Origin: Glomus cerebriforme
Lineage: Eukaryota > Glomeromycota > Glomeromycetes > Glomerales > Glomeraceae
Assembly: GCA_003550305.1 (NCBI GenBank)
Contig: QKYT01000399.1
Location: 19,907-66,123, forward strand
DNA: 46,217 nucleotides
Reading direction: 5' to 3'
Position 1 is the stretch's first letter, and the number at the start of each line of letters is the position of its first letter. A program made the translations under genes and the position numbers. Of this stretch, positions 32,919-45,100 are shown piece by piece. The notes below the pieces were generated by a model. The model saw nothing but the letters and a program-made list of their open reading frames with translations. It was not told the origin of the DNA and did not search any database.

Positions 32919-34087
32919 TTATAATTCAGGCTTTTCATTATCTAATTCGTCATGAATTAAAACGTAATCGCGTGTGCTAAAACCAAATTTTATAGTATCA
33001 GATGCTTTTAATTCATAATATCTTGAGGGAGGAATTGTATTATTATTAACAAAAGTTTTATTCGTTGAATCAAGATCTATCATATATGGTTTGATTTCAG
33101 AAAACTTCTCCCCAGTTTCATCATCAATTGTATTTACTTGTCTAAATTGTAATACGGCGTGTTGAGAAGAACAACTCGGGTGATCGATTGGGATATCCGC
33201 TACCTTTATTTAATAAAAGAAATATTAATTCATTGAAAATTTATCTTCAGTAATTAAAATTATCACTTACTTTTCTTTCTCGACCAAATAAATAAGCACT
33301 TTGTCTATGTATATGAAGAATATCTAAATTTATTTATAATAAAAAGATTATTTAATGTGAAAACACACAAATCAAGTCCTAATTAATTTTTAACAAACGT
33401 ACCCATTTCTTTATCTCCTTTAAATACATATAATCTCCATTTTTTTGTTGGTTTGCGAGCTTCTGGAGGTTCAAAATATTTTAATACAACACCATTATAA
33501 GTATTTGTATCTGCTGCAAGTTTTCCAGATAATCCGAAGTTCGATTTAGGTCCATCATTGATTCCTGCTTTCTTTGGAGAACGAGACTGAGGTACTTCAT
33601 TAGTTGGTCGCACTTTGTCTCGCCGGTCTACGTGTTCTCTCTCCCTCCGCAAATGGGATATAGGCGAACGTGATCTTGATCGTGTTCTAGTAGGTGAACG
33701 TGACCTTGGATGCCTCCTAGGTGAACGTATTGGTGAAGTCGCCCGAAAGTATTTTCTAGCAGGTGAACGGGATAGTGAATGTCTCTTTGCTGGTGAAGAT
33801 CGCTTTGCTTGTCTCCGAGAGGGAGATCGTGATCTTGAAAGTCTCCTAGGTGATCTCAATGGCGTTGAAATTTTCTTAATGGGCGAACGCGCTGATCTAA
33901 ACCTTGGAGATCTCGAACTCTTTCTTGGTAGTGGACGAGATCTAGATCTTTTTCGAGGTGAGCGTGACCTTGATTTTGACCATCGACGGTCTCGTTGTTG
34001 CTCCTCATCGGCATATGCTGAACCACGTAAACTTCGTCGACTATCATTCGATCTTCTAGGTGAACGGGAGGAAGTCATTTTTTTCAT
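32919..34087 (-). CDS. SNIP1: SNIP1/Pml1-like protein: RS-rich region plus FHA domain
   Basis: Nuclear FHA protein; its yeast counterpart Pml1 belongs to the RES complex that retains unspliced pre-mRNA and promotes splicing. Three exons (34087-33403, 33323-33271, 33203-32919) join in phase to 340 residues. The first about 150 residues are Arg/Ser dipeptide-rich (RSRSPRKRSRSRPLP and many SPRR/SRSP units). The FHA region follows: WRLYVFKGDKEM, then HIHRQSAYLFGRERK and VADIPIDHPSCSSQHAVLQF, the typical phosphothreonine-binding loops, then YMIDLDSTNKTFVNN and IPPSRYYELKASDTIKFG. ATG at 34087 was chosen; a second in-frame ATG at 34075 (MTSSRSPRR) is equally possible. It is divergent from the ABC transporter gene, with 155 bases between their starts. 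Confidence 0.9.
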
Positions 34088-34242
34088 CAAAGTTTGACAT
34101 CATCACATGTTGGTTTAGTAATACGTCGATCGTGATGTCAGTTACAGTACTTTTACAAATTTAGTAATAGATCAAGATTGGATTCTCTATTTTGATAATC
34201 CCCAAATCTACTCTATTTTGGATTTTTTTTGAACTCTTGAAA
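34088..34242. promoter_or_regulatory. divergent promoter with inverted CRE-like pair
   Basis: These 155 bases must serve both the SNIP1-like gene (-) and the ABC transporter gene (+). TGACATCA at 34095-34102 and its exact inverse TGATGTCA at 34133-34140 resemble ATF/CREB-type bZIP sites (TGACGTCA with one change). The inner sequence CGATCG lies at 34127-34132. Function is inferred from position and symmetry only. Confidence 0.4.
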
Positions 34243-37200
34243 ATGCCCACTGTTCTATCCAAATTGACCGATTTCTTTACACTTTCATCTAGTTCTTCGT
34301 CTAATACTGCACAAATAAGAAAGCTAGCTGAGCAAATTTTAGCAATATATCAAAATAATAGAACTTTACTTGGAAGAACAATATGGTTTGTGACGGTTTA
34401 CATCCTTTACTTTCGAAAGAGTAGTTCTGGAAAAAAAAGACGCACAGGAACAGGAACCGCACCTACTTCTGAGGAAGCTGCAAGACAAAAAAAGAGGGTT
34501 GAGGTAATGTTTAGAGATTGGAAATGGAATTAACTTTGTTTTATCTTGCATACTGATACATTTTAATACAGGTAGATACTATATTTTTTGAAAGATTAAA
34601 AAGATTACTTAAAATTGTCATTCCTGGTATAAGATCAAAAGAGTTATGGCTGTTGATTATCCATTCTAGCTTTTTAGGTGAATATGTTATGGTTTTTTTT
34701 ATTTTTGCGTGTTTTGTGTGACTTCCCGGCAAAGTATTAATACTCTTTAATTTAGTTTTCCGGACTATATTGTCAGTATATGTTGCTGCTTTGGATGGAA
34801 GAATTGTTAGTGCCTTGGTAATAATTCAATTTATTTATTAATAATTTTAATTATTTATAAAAAATATATATATATACTTACTAAAGATACTTTATCTTTT
34901 AGGTACGAGGCAATGGAAAGGATTTCTTAACGGGGATTGTGTGGTGGATGACTGTTGCTATACCAGCGACATATACAAACAGCATGGTAATTCAAAAGCC
35001 CTCAAACGAAAAATTTTTTATCTTATTATGGAATTGTAAGCTTGATAACTAATTCTTTAATTATTAGCTTACATATATGCAAAACAAATTGGCTATACAA
35101 TTTCGAACTCGTCTTACCCAACATATTCATAAAAAATACTTGTCCGATATGACTTTTTATGCCATCGGAAATTTGGATGATCGTATAAAAAATGCTGACC
35201 AGTATGGTTTACTTTCCTTGATCTTTTTTCTTTGTTTTTAACTTCCGAACTTAATTTTGCTCTTTTAATTGTACATATAAAGATGTATTACAGTTGATAC
35301 GAGGAAGTTTTGTGATTCTCTTTCCGAATTATATTCTAATCTCGCCAAACCAATTTTGGACGTTTTCATTTATTATTTACAATTAGCAAATAATGTAGGA
35401 GGAGAGGGATTATTTGCATTGTCATTTATGGTACATATATCATCTGTAATATTGCGAGCATTAACACCTCCATTCGGAAAGATGGTTGCAGAAGAGCAAA
35501 GACTTGAGGTACTTGTTTTTATTTATTATTATAATGGAATAATATTTAGAGTATTAATTTTTTGAAATTATAATTCAGGGAGAATTTAGATTTACACATT
35601 CACGCTTAATTGAAAATGCAGAAGAAATTGCACTTTATTCTGGTCATGAAGTTGAAAAGGCAATTTTAGATCGCAATTACTTTGCATTGATTAAACATAT
35701 TAATAGAATTTTCCGAAAGCGCATTTTCCACGGAATGATGGAAGATTTTATTATTAAATATCTGTGGGGCGCTTTGGGTTTGATTCTTTGTTCTGTTCCT
35801 GTATTCTTTACAGTACCAGGGATAAAGAAAGGCGATCTTGGTGCTCGTGCAGAAGGTAAGATATTATTATTAAAAATTTCTCGTTTTTTTTTCGCTATTA
35901 TTAACCGATGTAATGATATTTTTATTTTAGGGTTTATCACCAATCGCAGATTGTTGTTGAGCTCTTCAGACGCTTTCGGACGCATCATGTATTCTTATAA
36001 GGAAATTGCCGAGTTGGCTGGATACACGGCCCGAGTAAGTTTTATATCTTTTCAAAAAACAATATCTTTCACCGTATTGATATTATTTATTATTACGTCA
36101 AGGTATCTGAACTATTGGATACTTTTGATGCTGTGAAAGCTGGTCGTTTCGAAAAACGACTTGTCTCTTCGGCGTCAACTGAGGAAAATGCTGCAGTTTT
36201 ATCTGGTCGTGGTGAAGTGATTGAAAATGAAAGTATTAAATTCGTTGACGTGCCTATAGTATCCCCTAATGGTGATGTCTTATTAAAATCATTGAGTTTC
36301 TATGTGAAACCAGGCATGCACTTATTAATTGTGGGACCTAATGGGTGCGGTAAAAGTAGTTTGTTTAGAATTTTAGGTGGCCTTTGGCCTGTTTATGGTG
36401 AGTTACGAATATAAATACATAATTGACAATTCTCAAATATTGTTTTAACTTATAAATATCAAAAATTTTTAGGTGGTACTGTTCAGAGGCCAAATCCAAA
36501 AGACATTTTTTATATCCCTCAACGGCCTTATTTATCACTTGGCACATTGCGGGACCAGTAAGTGTAATTACTAATAATTATTTAGATTGTAAAAATTATT
36601 GACAAATACTAAAAAAAAATCTCTCTCTAGAATTATTTATCCACATACCGTTGAAGATATGAAAAGGCGTAAGCGTATAGCAAGTTTTTTTTAAAAAAAA
36701 TTGGTTTATTGTGTTTAAAATGTTTTTATCTATTTAATAGGAGGTATAACTGACGATGATCTACTTGAAATTCTTAAAATTGTTCAAATAAATACGATTG
36801 TTGAACGTGAAGGAGGTTGGGATAAGGAACGTGAATGGAAAGATGCCTTATCAGGAGGAGACAAACAAAGAGTAAGTGTTTCCGCATTAGATAAATTATA
36901 TTATAAATATGAAATTTATTAATATGAAAATTATTATAGATTGCTATGGCTAGATTGTTTTACCATCAACCGAAATATGCAATTTTGGACGAATGTAATG
37001 TTATTTATTTCTTTTTTTATTATTACATTAATGTCTCAAAATCATTTAATTAATTACTTTTATTTGATACTTGTAATATTTGTAGGTACAAGTGCTGTAG
37101 GCTTGGATATCGAAAAAATTATGTATACACATGCTACTAGTAAGTAAATATATATTTCATTCATTATTTAAAATTCGCCAAACTTACCTAAAAATATCAA

Positions 37201-37523
37201 GATTTAGGAATTTCTCTGTTGACTGTATCTCATCGACCGTCATTATGGAAATATCATAATTATATTTTACAAGTAAGTTTTTAAATATTTGTTTCATTTT
37301 AATTATATTATACAATAATTATTACTTTATTTTTCAGTATGACGGACAAGGAGGATATGTATTTACCAAATTAGATGCGGAACGTCGTTTAAAACTTCAA
37401 GAGGAAAAACAACATTTAGAACAAAAACTTGTTGAAGTACCAAAATTACAGGATAGATTAAATGATTTGAAAGCAATGTTGGCTGAAAGAGATTCAGGTG
37501 ACAATCTTAATAAGACGTTTTAG
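34243..37523 (+). CDS. peroxisomal ABC half transporter, subfamily D (Pxa/ALDP-like)
   Basis: Imports long-chain acyl-CoA into peroxisomes for beta-oxidation, working as a dimer of half transporters. Sixteen exons, from 34243-34503 to 37338-37523, join in phase to 720 residues, normal for the ABCD family. The membrane domain fills about 90-400. It includes the family's EAA-like loop ([16 protein letters not shown], about 304-319) and a matrix-facing [20 protein letters not shown] segment. The nucleotide-binding domain has Walker [10 protein letters not shown] (496-504), the Q-loop IYIPQRPYL region, signature LSGGDKQR (594-601; usually LSGGEKQR), Walker B YAILDE (614-619) and H-loop His646 (TVSHRP). 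A charged, coiled C-terminus ends the protein. I cannot tell Pxa1 from Pxa2 type. Introns are short (about 50-130 bases). Confidence 0.92.
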
Positions 37524-37857
37524 ATGTGAAATGTTAAAATGTAATATTATATTATTCTATTCTATACAATACCAATTTGAATAGTAGTTTATTAATACTG
37601 TATTTTAAGGTCTATTATTATTTATTTTAGAAAGAAAAAACTATATAAAACTTTTTTTTTGTGGGAAAAAAAAAATTATTATTATTCATAGTTGTATATC
37701 TATTTTTTAAAAAAACCGTTAAAGATGAATTTTTAAAATAATAAATAAATAAATAAAATAATACATTAAACAAATAATTAAATTTTAAAACTAAATTGTT
37801 CTGTTATATATAATAGATCAATCGTTAAAAACAATCAAATTTGATCTGTACTTAAGA
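37524..37857. other. short convergent intergenic region
   Basis: These 334 bases lie between the 3' ends of the ABC transporter (+) and BFR1 (-) genes. The region is A/T-rich, with repeated ATAAATAAATAAATAAA near 37740-37756 that can act as polyadenylation signals. No gene seen. Confidence 0.5.
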
Positions 37858-39773
37858 TTACCAAGTCTCCTCGATTTTTTCCTCTTTAGGGTCTTCAATT
37901 GTAGTGGTCTCTTCGTTTTTCTCAGTTTCAGTAGCGGTGGTATTTTCAACCTTTTCTTCCTCTTCATTAGTAACAGCAATTGCAAAAGTAGAATTATTTT
38001 CATTTTCATCACTAGATTTATCCTTTTTCTCACTAATATTAGGATAATTATTACCCTTTTTCTTATAGTGATGACCAAATCCATTTTCTTCCATAGCAGT
38101 TATTTCAGCCTCAACTTTTTCTATATTTTCTTTGGTAACACGATCTTGATTTTCAATAAAATATTTTTTCTTTTGGACTAAACTTTCAATAGTTTGTTCA
38201 ACTTCAGAAGAATTAAGAGGTATAGCAACATTAACAGAAATTAATTGTTCCATAATACTGAGAGAAAGTTGAAACCCATTATTTTTGTTAGGTTTTTTTT
38301 CTTTTTGAGATTTTTTTTGTTTTTTACCACCACCGATAAAATAATCGTCGCTTCTATCAGATTTTTTCTTAAGAATTGTGCCCTCAGGAACATTACTAGT
38401 AGCGTCAGGTTGACGAATATTACTATCGATTGGTGTAGTAGGAGAAGAAGATTGTTGTTGAGCGGATTTACCGGTTCCATTAAGAGATTGAAAATAATTA
38501 ATTAAATTTTCACAATTAAGGATATCTAATTGGAAAGCAGGAATAGCAGCTTCTTCCCGTTTTCTAGCCACAACTTCTTTTTTGTGTTGATTTTCACGTT
38601 CTTCAGCTTGTTTTCTTTTTAACTCATAACGACGTTTGTTTTCTTCTTCTTGGTATTTTCTATACTCTTGTTTAGCTTTATTATGTTGATCCTGGATTTC
38701 ACGTTTATGTGCCATTAGTTTCTTTTTTTCATCATATAATTCGTTACGTTTTTCTCGATCTGAAGCATAATCTTTATTAATTGCATCAAGTTGTGCTTTA
38801 ACTTCATCATATTCTTCATTATTTTTTTTAAAATCACTATCATCAAGAGTCTTCTTTAATTCATCAATTGCTTTCTGTTCTTCGTCAATTGCAATTTTTT
38901 GAAGTTCAAATTGTTTTACCGATTTTTTCGATTTTTTTAAATTTGATATATTCGCAATAATTTTCTTCTCGTCAATAATTTTTAAAGTACCAGACTCAAT
39001 TTGTCTTTCATATTTTCTAATAATAAAAATATGTTATTGTTTAGGTTTTCTCGGCTATAAAACATGATTAAATACGTATTACTTACTCAATTGCATTATC
39101 AATTTCTTTAACAGATCTATACGGAACGTTATCCTTATTTTGTTTCAAATCACGTTTCTAAACAATAAGGTTTTTTTTAAATAAAAAAAAAACGCAAAAT
39201 CGGAAAAAATTTTTTTTTTCTCATGAAAATATACCTTTTTTTGTAAAGACTCAGTCATAGATTTAAGTTGTTCAAAAGTATTCGATCTATTTTTCCTAAT
39301 TTCAGCTTGTTTACCACGAAGTTTATCTAATCGAGCCAAAAGCTCTTCACGTTTAGTTTCAACACCCCCATTATCAGAAGTATTGTTAATTTTATCGGTA
39401 ATAATATTCTAATATTCAAAGTAGAGAAATAAAATGTTAGAATTAAATTTAATATTAAATACAACAAATATGTCCCTTAAAAAAAAAAAAAATAAATAAA
39501 ATATTAAATATTTAAACATTTAATATAGTCAACAGAATTCTTTTTTTTTTTCTTTTATTTCGTACAAATTATTCAAATATTAAAAAATCACGAAAAACCG
39601 GCAATAAAAAATATACTTAAAAACAAACCTAAATTGGTCAAATAACTTACAATTTTATTTTGAACTTCTTCTAAAGCTGCCTTATAACTTTCATCATCAG
39701 GTTTTGGTGGTGGTTTAATATAATTTTTAGTAACATTAACGTTATTAGTATTTTCTTGTGCAGAAGGCAGCAT
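37858..39773 (-). CDS. BFR1: Bfr1-like nuclear segregation / mRNP protein
   Basis: Coiled-coil protein related to yeast Bfr1, an ER- and polysome-associated mRNA-binding protein linked to secretion and ploidy. Four exons (39773-39651, 39408-39235, 39157-39087, 39016-37858) join in phase to 508 residues, close to yeast Bfr1 (470). The N-terminus (NYIKPPPKPDDESYKAALEE) and the segments LDKLRGKQAEIRKNRS, VPYRSVKEIDNAIEKYERQI and KKLMAHKREIQDQHNKAK match the Bfr1 pattern. Long heptad-rich helices span about 30-270, followed by a flexible K/S-rich part and an acidic tail ending EEKIEETW. ATG at 39773 gives MLPSAQENT. It is upstream and on the same strand as CHS4, read away from it. Confidence 0.85.
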
Positions 39774-40177
39774 CGTTTTCGTTCCTTTGTTGAAATAAAA
39801 AGAAAATTTTTAAAATGATCAAAAAAAAAAAAATTTCTTAACCGGCGATATTGTACAGCATTTAGTCATAGTCGATTTGATGGTGTATTACCATAAACTA
39901 ACCTAACTAGACCCCATCCTCAGCCCCTCGAATTTTAATATTAAATTAATGTGTAAATGCCAACAGAGGTACAATAAATAATTTACATTTTATACCATAT
40001 GTGTATATATTATTAATAAAAAAAAAACAAATAAAATGAAATATGAAAATTATTAACAATAATAAAAACCTTTCCTAATATAAATTATCCTTCCAAAAAC
40101 AAAAATAATAATTAAATCATATATAATGTTCGTCTCATTTTTTTTTTCTAGAAATTAAATAGTCTATATTATTGATT
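39774..40177. promoter_or_regulatory. BFR1 promoter region / CHS4 3' flank
   Basis: These 404 bases lie between the 3' end of the CHS4-like gene and the BFR1 start, both on the minus strand. A somewhat GC-richer patch near 39897-39930 (AACCTAACTAGACCCC, CCTCAGCCCCTCG) about 130-160 bases upstream of the BFR1 ATG could hold promoter elements. No gene seen. Confidence 0.4.
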
Positions 40178-43068
40178 TTATTGTATGATACAATCCTTAT
40201 TATTTTTTTCATTACGTTCGTTCTTTAATATATTTTGATTTTGCTCATGATCCCGCCGTGTAATCGTACCACCACGAACTAATCTCTGTTTTGCATCCTC
40301 ATTTCCGTTTTCAGCTGCCTAATTAATTTGAAATTTAAAAAAAGAAATTAATTAAGAAACCAAAAAGTCTGGCTAGAGATATTCCCGGCCCGATCAAAAA
40401 AATATAATTTTGGAAATGAGCCGCGTGCAGGCCTATAAAATAAATCAAACCTTCCAATAATTACCTTTATATACCAATCGTTGGCTTGTGTGGAATTAAC
40501 AGGTACATGAATTCCAACTTCATGGAAATAGCCCATAGCGAATTCTGCTGCAGCTAAGCCTTTCATTGCAGCTCTCTCAGCGTGTTCATATGCTAATGCT
40601 TCATTTTGCTCAAAGTAACCTTCTGCACCACATAAATACCATTTACTTAATGCCATATCTGCTTCAGCATCACCCTTTGCTGCTGCTCGTTTATAATATG
40701 AAACAGAAAATATTGGATCAAATTGACATCCCAAAGTAGCATATTCATAACAATGACCCATCTTATACAATGCTTTAACGTGACCCAAATTAGCAGCTTT
40801 CTGAATGTATTCCTTGGCTTCATGATCATCTGGCGCAACAACCTGATCAGGTATTACTGCTTTATCCCATTCTTTAGCTAATATCATTCCATATACATAA
40901 GCACCATCTGGGCATTCCTCATTTGCCTTTGCCGCAGCTGATTTTAAATATATTAAAGCCTGACTATAATCAGGTTCTGTTTTTAAATCACCGATTAAAT
41001 AAACTAGAGCAAGTCGCTAATTATAAATAACAAATTATTAGTACATTAACAATAATTAAACAATCACAATAACATAAAATATATGAACTTACATATAAAG
41101 CAGATACATCTCCCTGTGAAGCAGCCTTCTTATAGAATTGCAATGCTCGCTTAATATCTTTATTCTTTTCATAATGTTCAGCAACTTTATAAATTGCTTT
41201 TGGAAAATCATGTTTAGAAGCAGATAAATATAACCTGAAAGCTTTGTCCTGTTTAATTTCTTTACCAAATCTACCATATTCATACCAGGTACCTTTTATA
41301 TACATAGCTTCAGCATTATCTTTTTTGGCCAATAGATAAATCCAATATGATGCTTCTTCAACTAATTTATTATATTTTTCTTGATTACTAGCTTGATCAT
41401 TGTTTTTATTCCCACCAGATGTATCCTGACACTCTATCATATTAATAAGAAATTTAGCATAATCAACTTGAACATTTGGATCATTCGTCTTTTTAGCAGC
41501 ATCACGATATTTTTGCAACGCTTTTTCATCATTTGCAAGAGTAACAGAAGTCATTGTCATTCGCCTAGCAATTTTGTCGTCTATTAAAAGACGTATATCT
41601 GTATTTGGTTGAGGTCTTGGAGGTCCACGTTCTGGCGTAGGAGTCCTTTGGCCCCAATTGCCTCGATTTGCTCCTGATAAAGATGATGGTATAGGAATTC
41701 CATCCGGCCCAATACCGGGAGATGACTGACGAGGAAAACCGGCTGGCGATGATGAACGTTGAGAACCTTGATGATATTCCATAGAGAATTGACCCTGGGC
41801 ATTTTGCATTGACGATCTGGGTGATGAATGATCATTATAAGTCATATGATTTGGATTTGACGGATATCGTTGAGGAGATGTGGAAACTTGTAATGCAGAA
41901 TTCATTTGATGAGATGATTCGGAACCGACTTGATTGTTTTTATCATATAGACGAGATCCGGGACCATATCCAGGACCCGAGTAATTTTGGGCCATTTGAT
42001 AACTAGTTTGTTGGCCCATTTGATGCATCTGCAAATATTGTCCTTGTACTATTTCCTGTGAATTACGAACTTGATATTGATTTTGTTGAAAAGAATTTAC
42101 ACCCTGCGAAAAAGATTGCCTGGGTGTTGAATGTATTGAGGAGGGTGGACTCGACTGAGGACTTAGTTGATGAGGAGGGGCATCTGTAAAGATTGAACAA
42201 ATCATATAAGTTTTTATATCTGAATTTCATCTTGAATAGAATTTACAAAAGTTCTCTCACTTTGAAAATTGTCATTAGGAGGCATCGCTTGAATTTGTTC
42301 ATTCTGATATTGTTGTTGCTGAAAATTGTTGTAATTTTGTTGGTGTTGTGATGAAAAATTTTTATAATACATTTGTTGTTGTTGTGGACGTTGATTAAAT
42401 TGATTTGGTGGACTACTAGAATATTGATATGATTGATTATTCGCATTTTGAAAATTTTGATTATTCGAAGTAGTCGAAGTAAACCGGTCAGACAAATTGT
42501 TAGTGTCTCGTTGTAACTGATAAATTTGTTCGTTTTTTTGATTCTGATTTTCTTTTGTAATATTTGACTGTGATTCTATATTACTTTGTAGTGGAGAATT
42601 TTGATTTCGATCAAAAGCTAAATTCAAATTTTCATCATCACCTTTATACCAACTTTTTGGAGTATCAGAAGTTTGTAATTCATATCCATTTAAACTTTCC
42701 GGATATTGTGTCTCTAAAGCATTTGCAATATCATTTGTTACGGTAGGCATGGGCTTTTGTGGTTTAGGTGAAATTAAAGGTGGAAAAGGCTGATCAGGTG
42801 TATCTATCATAGACTGTTCAGGTGGTATAAAATTTTGTAGGTTTGAGATTTGAGGTGGAACAGAGTAATGTTCCGGAATACTACTAGAACTATATTGTTT
42901 TTGATGTTGATAAGAGCCATCTCTTGATTCTTTTGGATAATTATTGGGACCGCTTGGAAGTGGTCTCGGTCCAACAACAGACCTAGTTCTTGGTAAATTC
43001 GGACGAGGATTACGTGTATCATTTCCGTCGCTACCTGAATTATTAGTATTTTGATTCTCAGCCATCAT
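40178..43068 (-). CDS. CHS4: Chs4/Skt5-like activator of chitin synthase (Sel1 repeats, CaaX end)
   Basis: Regulatory protein that activates and localises class IV (Chs3-type) chitin synthase at sites of wall growth. Four exons (43068-42261, 42183-41093, 41016-40465, 40318-40178) join in phase to 863 residues. Residues 1-480 are disordered and rich in Gln, Asn, Pro and Ser (PRTRSVVGPRPLPSGP; QQQQMYYKNF). The rest is a run of Sel1-like repeats (PNVQVDYAKFLINMIEC, KDNAEAMYIKGTWYEYG, NLGHVKALYKMGHCYEYATLG, GLAAAEFAMGYFHEVG). The last four residues are Cys-Ile-Ile-Gln, a prenylation CaaX box as in yeast Chs4/Skt5. Exon 1 ends at a GTGAGA donor inside the Q-rich part. The last intron holds a GC-rich repeat fragment (about 40365-40435). 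Confidence 0.9.
40319..40464 (-). repeat. GC-rich repeat fragment in the last CHS4 intron
   Basis: Within this 146-base intron, about 40369-40435 holds GTCTGGCTAGAGATATTCCC, GGCCCGATC and GAGCCGCGTGCAGGCC, unlike the AT-rich introns of the neighbours. Similar phrases (CCCGGCCCG, GGCCTGCA) occur near 13720-13760, and CTGGCTAG near 6670. It is probably a short transposon fragment tolerated in an intron. Confidence 0.4.
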
Positions 43069-44052
43069 ATATATTTATCTGACTTTATATTTCTTTAACT
43101 ATTAAAAGCAATAACATAAAATTAAGCTTTTAAACTGATTGAGTCGTAAGAGAAAAAAGAAGACTATTTATAAAAAATCGGAGTTTTTTAGAAATTGATT
43201 AACAAGCCACTCAACACATAATTGGCTTATGCAAAGTGGCTCATATAAATATTTCAGTTGTGTTTAAGAACAAACAAAATTTTCCGTTGTTTTTATGGTA
43301 TACTGTACCTATGATATCATATACTTTTTGTCTATACAACTTTAACTCCTATAAGTGGTTAATGGGCTTTTTTTTTTTATTAATTCATAAAAAATATTTT
43401 AACGTTTATATCCCGGTTCCACATAGTCTAATTTTTTATATTATACAATAATCACCAAACATATCAGATATGATATTTTTGAGCAAATTAGATATACTGT
43501 ACCTTTTAAATTTTAATATCTATTATTCATATATTTTTGAACATATTCTTAGCAGATAATACCATCCCATAATCTGTCCTAATCTGGTATCTTTAATTAT
43601 TTACCTTTTATAATCTTACCAATTTTTCATTAAATTCTCTTCATATTAATATATCATATATAATTTTATTTGTAAAATAGATTTATCTTATACATCAAGT
43701 ATTGTCTTTAAAATATCTTTTATCTTTATTATATATATACTGTATATGTATCTTAGTTTTTCTTTGATTAGATAACTTAAGTATATAATTTGCTTTTTTC
43801 AATTTTTTTTAGTTAAGGTTTATAGGTCAAAATTTATGTCGATCATTTATTAAGATCACGTGACTTCGGAATCAAGAAATTTACAAAAAAAATTTAATAT
43901 TTCATTAACCACCAAATGTATTTTCTTAAATTTATTGCTTTACTATATATTAAGATATTTTAACCATTTATTAGTCTTTTTTGAATTAATATATACAAAT
44001 AAATGTAAAAAAAAATTATTTTAAACATTTTAAAAAAAATTAATATTATAAA
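43069..44052. other. AT-rich intergenic region upstream of CHS4
   Basis: No gene seen. The first 150 bases should hold the CHS4 promoter. The rest is AT-rich with many TATATA stretches and ends at the Helitron terminus at 44053. A TCACGTGAC motif occurs near 43857-43865. Confidence 0.45.
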
Positions 44053-45100
44053 CTAGCTGTCAACCCGTTACTTTGTAACAGTTCAATGGGTGTGAAATAA
44101 ATAAATGCTATGCATATATAATACAAAATAAAATCACATGCGTATATCAATCTGATAGATGTTCAATTTATGCATGGTAACACAGCAAGACAAAAAAAGA
44201 AATAAATTTTTTTTTCATTAAAAATTAATCGAACAGTTAGAATGTTAAAACTTAAAATCTTCCTATGGGTTTGGCAATTCAAGTCACAGTTTTTATTAAT
44301 AATAAGCAAATAATACAATAATAAAACTAATAAAATATTTTAGTATACATAATGTTTCTTGTTTGGCATAAGCAATCATTATTAAAAAAAACCTTGATGC
44401 ACTGATTCAAAGTGATCCTTGATAAAGCAATGTATAGCTGACTATATGAAAAAACTAGCTGTAGTAGATACAGATCCACATGGTTTAATGTCTGGTCCTG
44501 CAACTTGTTAACCGTCATCAAAAAGACAACATGTATCAGAAATTAGCGTCATATCAAAACAAAAGGCAAATTGATGTCCGAAAGTGTTAGTGAAATACAT
44601 AGTATAAAGATACGCCTACCTACTTATGGACCTGTAATAACTTTAGCATCAATAACTTTATTATAAAGGCTATGACAAATCAATCGTATTATATTACAAA
44701 GACCCTTCGAAGGATTTAGGTTTCATAAAAGTATTATCAGAATGCTTACTTTTAATCTCAAAACACCAGGAGGAAGGCCAGAAATTTGCAAGGATCTTAA
44801 AAATTCTGGGACATACAATTGAGAGCAGTTTATATTGCTATCATCTGGTAAGTTCATAGAGTTCATGCTAGGATATGTATGAAATTTACCTGGATATTGA
44901 TCCATTATTAGGGTTGAGATATATTCAACATCATTATTTTTCAGAGTCAAAATAGCTCTACCAACCATAAAATCCACGCTGGCAGAATTATCATTTAAAT
45001 TTGAATAGACAAAATCAATAAGATTTGATAATTTACCACCAGAAATTACCATAGTAGAAGGAAGCTCAATCACATTTGACGGGATTCAATTGATTCACTT
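44053..45100 (-). mobile_element. Helitron 3' end with helicase remnant
   Basis: On the minus strand the helicase remnant is followed by a short AT-rich tail and then CTAG (44056-44053) next to a T, the typical CTRR 3' end of Helitrons. Just before it lies a hairpin: GTTAC (44067-44071) pairs with GTAAC (44075-44079), and ACCCGTT can alternatively pair with AATGGGT (44085-44091). The 5' TC end and the Rep domain are not in the readable sequence, so the element is truncated or its 5' part has decayed. Confidence 0.7.
44327..45085 (-). pseudogene. Helitron/PIF1-like helicase, C-terminal part, broken
   Basis: The minus strand reads SNVIELPSTMVISGGKLSN, GRAILTLKNNDVEYISTLIM and YVPEFLRSLQISGLPPG. 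Then, with frame changes and stops, come NPSKGLCNIIRLICHSLYNK, ITGP, and finally KLQDQTLNHVDLYL followed by FSYSQLYIALSRITLNQCIK and DCLCQTRNIMY. These are the last helicase motifs (V and VI region; LYVALSR is diagnostic) of Pif1-like helicases carried by Helitrons. The TINKAQGQT motif V region is only partly kept (VNKLQDQTL). It is not functional. Confidence 0.8.

Noticed and set aside
33615..34097. 160-codon plus-strand frame opposite the SNIP1-like gene
   Set aside because: It is the antisense shadow of the Arg/Ser repeat region.
38245..38505. 86-codon plus frame opposite BFR1
   Set aside because: Antisense shadow of the Lys-rich part of BFR1.
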